From: JANRKN01 sp033763435
Lineage (GTDB): Bacteria; Planctomycetota; Phycisphaerae; Phycisphaerales; UBA1924
Assembly: GCA_033763435.1 (NCBI GenBank)
Contig: JANRKN010000038.1
Coordinates: 1-5,195 of the forward strand
Direction of reading: 5' to 3'
Length of the DNA stretch: 5,195 nt
Shown: positions 4,869 to 5,195 of the stretch, in pieces
How the letters are laid out: each line of letters starts with the position of its first letter
Numbering within the stretch: the first letter of the stretch is position 1
Notes under the pieces: model-generated
What the model was told of the DNA's origin: nothing
Seen by the model: only the letters and a program-made list of their open reading frames with translations
Database searches by the model: none
Position numbers and translations under genes: made by a program

Positions 4869-5169
4869 CGCCGTGATTATCGCAGGCTGGCGTTCCGTGA
4901 GGGCCGTGCACCCCCGGAACCGGATCAAATCCGCCCTTGGCCAGCGGATGACACCGCGCGATGCGCCGCGACGTGAGCGCAAGCCCGCGGAAAAGCCCAT
5001 GCGCGCGCAGCGCGTCCATCGCGTACCACGAGCACGTGGGCCAGTATCGGCACTGGCGCCCCAGCAGCGGCGAGAGCGTCACCTGATACAGCTTCACCAG
5101 CAGCGTGGGCGCGAGGATCGCCCAGAACCGCAGCGTCCGAGGCGAGGGATGGGGCAGCGGCGGGATCAC
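4810..5169 (-). CDS. yidD: YidD, membrane protein insertion efficiency factor
   Basis: The predicted 119-residue protein carries the compact YidD domain at about 22-85. It includes LVKLYQVTLSPLLGRQCRYWPTCS in pieces typical of the family, the three conserved cysteines Cys40, Cys46 and Cys73, an amphipathic helix before them, RCHPLAKGGFDPVP (72-85), and a basic character. YidD is a small peripheral inner-membrane protein that assists the YidC insertase and usually sits beside rnpA, rpmH and yidC. Here its downstream neighbour is ruvX. After the domain the frame runs on for about 34 residues of unconserved sequence that overlaps ruvX in another frame. The start used is GTG 5169; the frame stays open to the window edge, without another ATG or GTG between, so a start beyond the window is possible. 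Base G at 5169 and the following TGA form GTGA, typical of a 4-nt overlap with an upstream gene. Confidence 0.9.
   Translation of the reverse strand: MIPPLPHPSPRTLRFWAILAPTLLVKLYQVTLSPLLGRQCRYWPTCSWYAMDALRAHGLFRGLALTSRRIARCHPLAKGGFDPVPGVHGPHGTPACDNHGDAVSRDRSGRQADGPGAGR
4876..4884 (-). promoter_or_regulatory. Possible extended -10 element for ruvX
   Basis: On the minus strand TGCGATAAT matches the extended -10 consensus TGnTATAAT at all but one defined base. It ends 7 nt before the ruvX ATG, inside the 3' part of yidD. With no Shine-Dalgarno present, this would start a leaderless ruvX mRNA. No -35 match is visible, as is common for extended -10 promoters. Confidence 0.45.
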
Positions 5170-5195
5170 GCCTGAGTCTCGCGACGCGTGCTCCG
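5166..5195 (-). CDS. Possible last codons of an unidentified gene upstream of yidD
   Basis: A minus-strand frame open from the window edge encodes RSTRRETQA and ends at TGA (complement of 5166-5168), sharing four bases (GTGA) with the presumed yidD start. The basic residues would suit the C-terminus of RnpA, the common neighbour of yidD, but ten codons cannot identify a family. This is context only. Confidence 0.2.
   Translation of the reverse strand, partial: RSTRRETQA

Noticed and set aside
4907..4914. Another TGCACCCC copy
   Set aside because: It is a single occurrence inside the yidD coding region, encoding part of the tail, with no phased neighbours; likely chance.

Overview
This is a very GC-rich bacterial window; codon third positions in the genes are overwhelmingly G or C. 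It most likely comes from a planctomycete of the Phycisphaerae/Phycisphaerales. The main evidence is the C-terminal double EF-hand module ending in Gly-Cys on an exported Kelch protein (the 'GC-type dockerin' anchor typical of that group). A signal-anchored SGNH hydrolase with a large internal insertion fits the same origin. The lineage is an inference from domain style, not from a marker gene.

Layout, left to right. Bases 1-614 hold no gene I can support. They begin with a pyrimidine tract and then carry an unusual cluster of short repeats and hairpins: three 21-bp units built on TGCACCCC, a hairpin, a second hairpin that would cover a Shine-Dalgarno sequence in front of a 10-codon mini-ORF, and a perfect 17-bp tandem duplication. 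Bases 615-1751 hold a secreted six-bladed Kelch beta-propeller with a C-terminal GC-type dockerin, broken in the middle by one in-frame TAG at 1176-1178. A strong 11-bp hairpin at 1795-1822 probably ends that transcript. A membrane-anchored SGNH/GDSL hydrolase follows (1964-3595), then a PabA/TrpG-type glutamine amidotransferase (3626-4351). On the opposite strand, reading towards pabA, lie yidD (4810-5169) and ruvX (4389-4868), which overlap by 59 bp.

How the genes relate. The left half encodes envelope or extracellular proteins. The right half is housekeeping: PabA-type amidotransferase for folate and/or tryptophan precursors, YidD for membrane-protein insertion, and RuvX for 16S rRNA 5'-end processing or Holliday-junction-resolvase-like nuclease activity. 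I see no sign of a dedicated multi-gene system, mobile element, CRISPR array, tRNA or rRNA. The points most worth a second look are the single amber codon in an otherwise intact Kelch-dockerin gene, the helically phased TGCACCCC cluster with its hairpins, and promoter-like -10 hexamers 7-9 nt before the ATGs of pabA and ruvX, both of which lack a Shine-Dalgarno (possible leaderless mRNAs).
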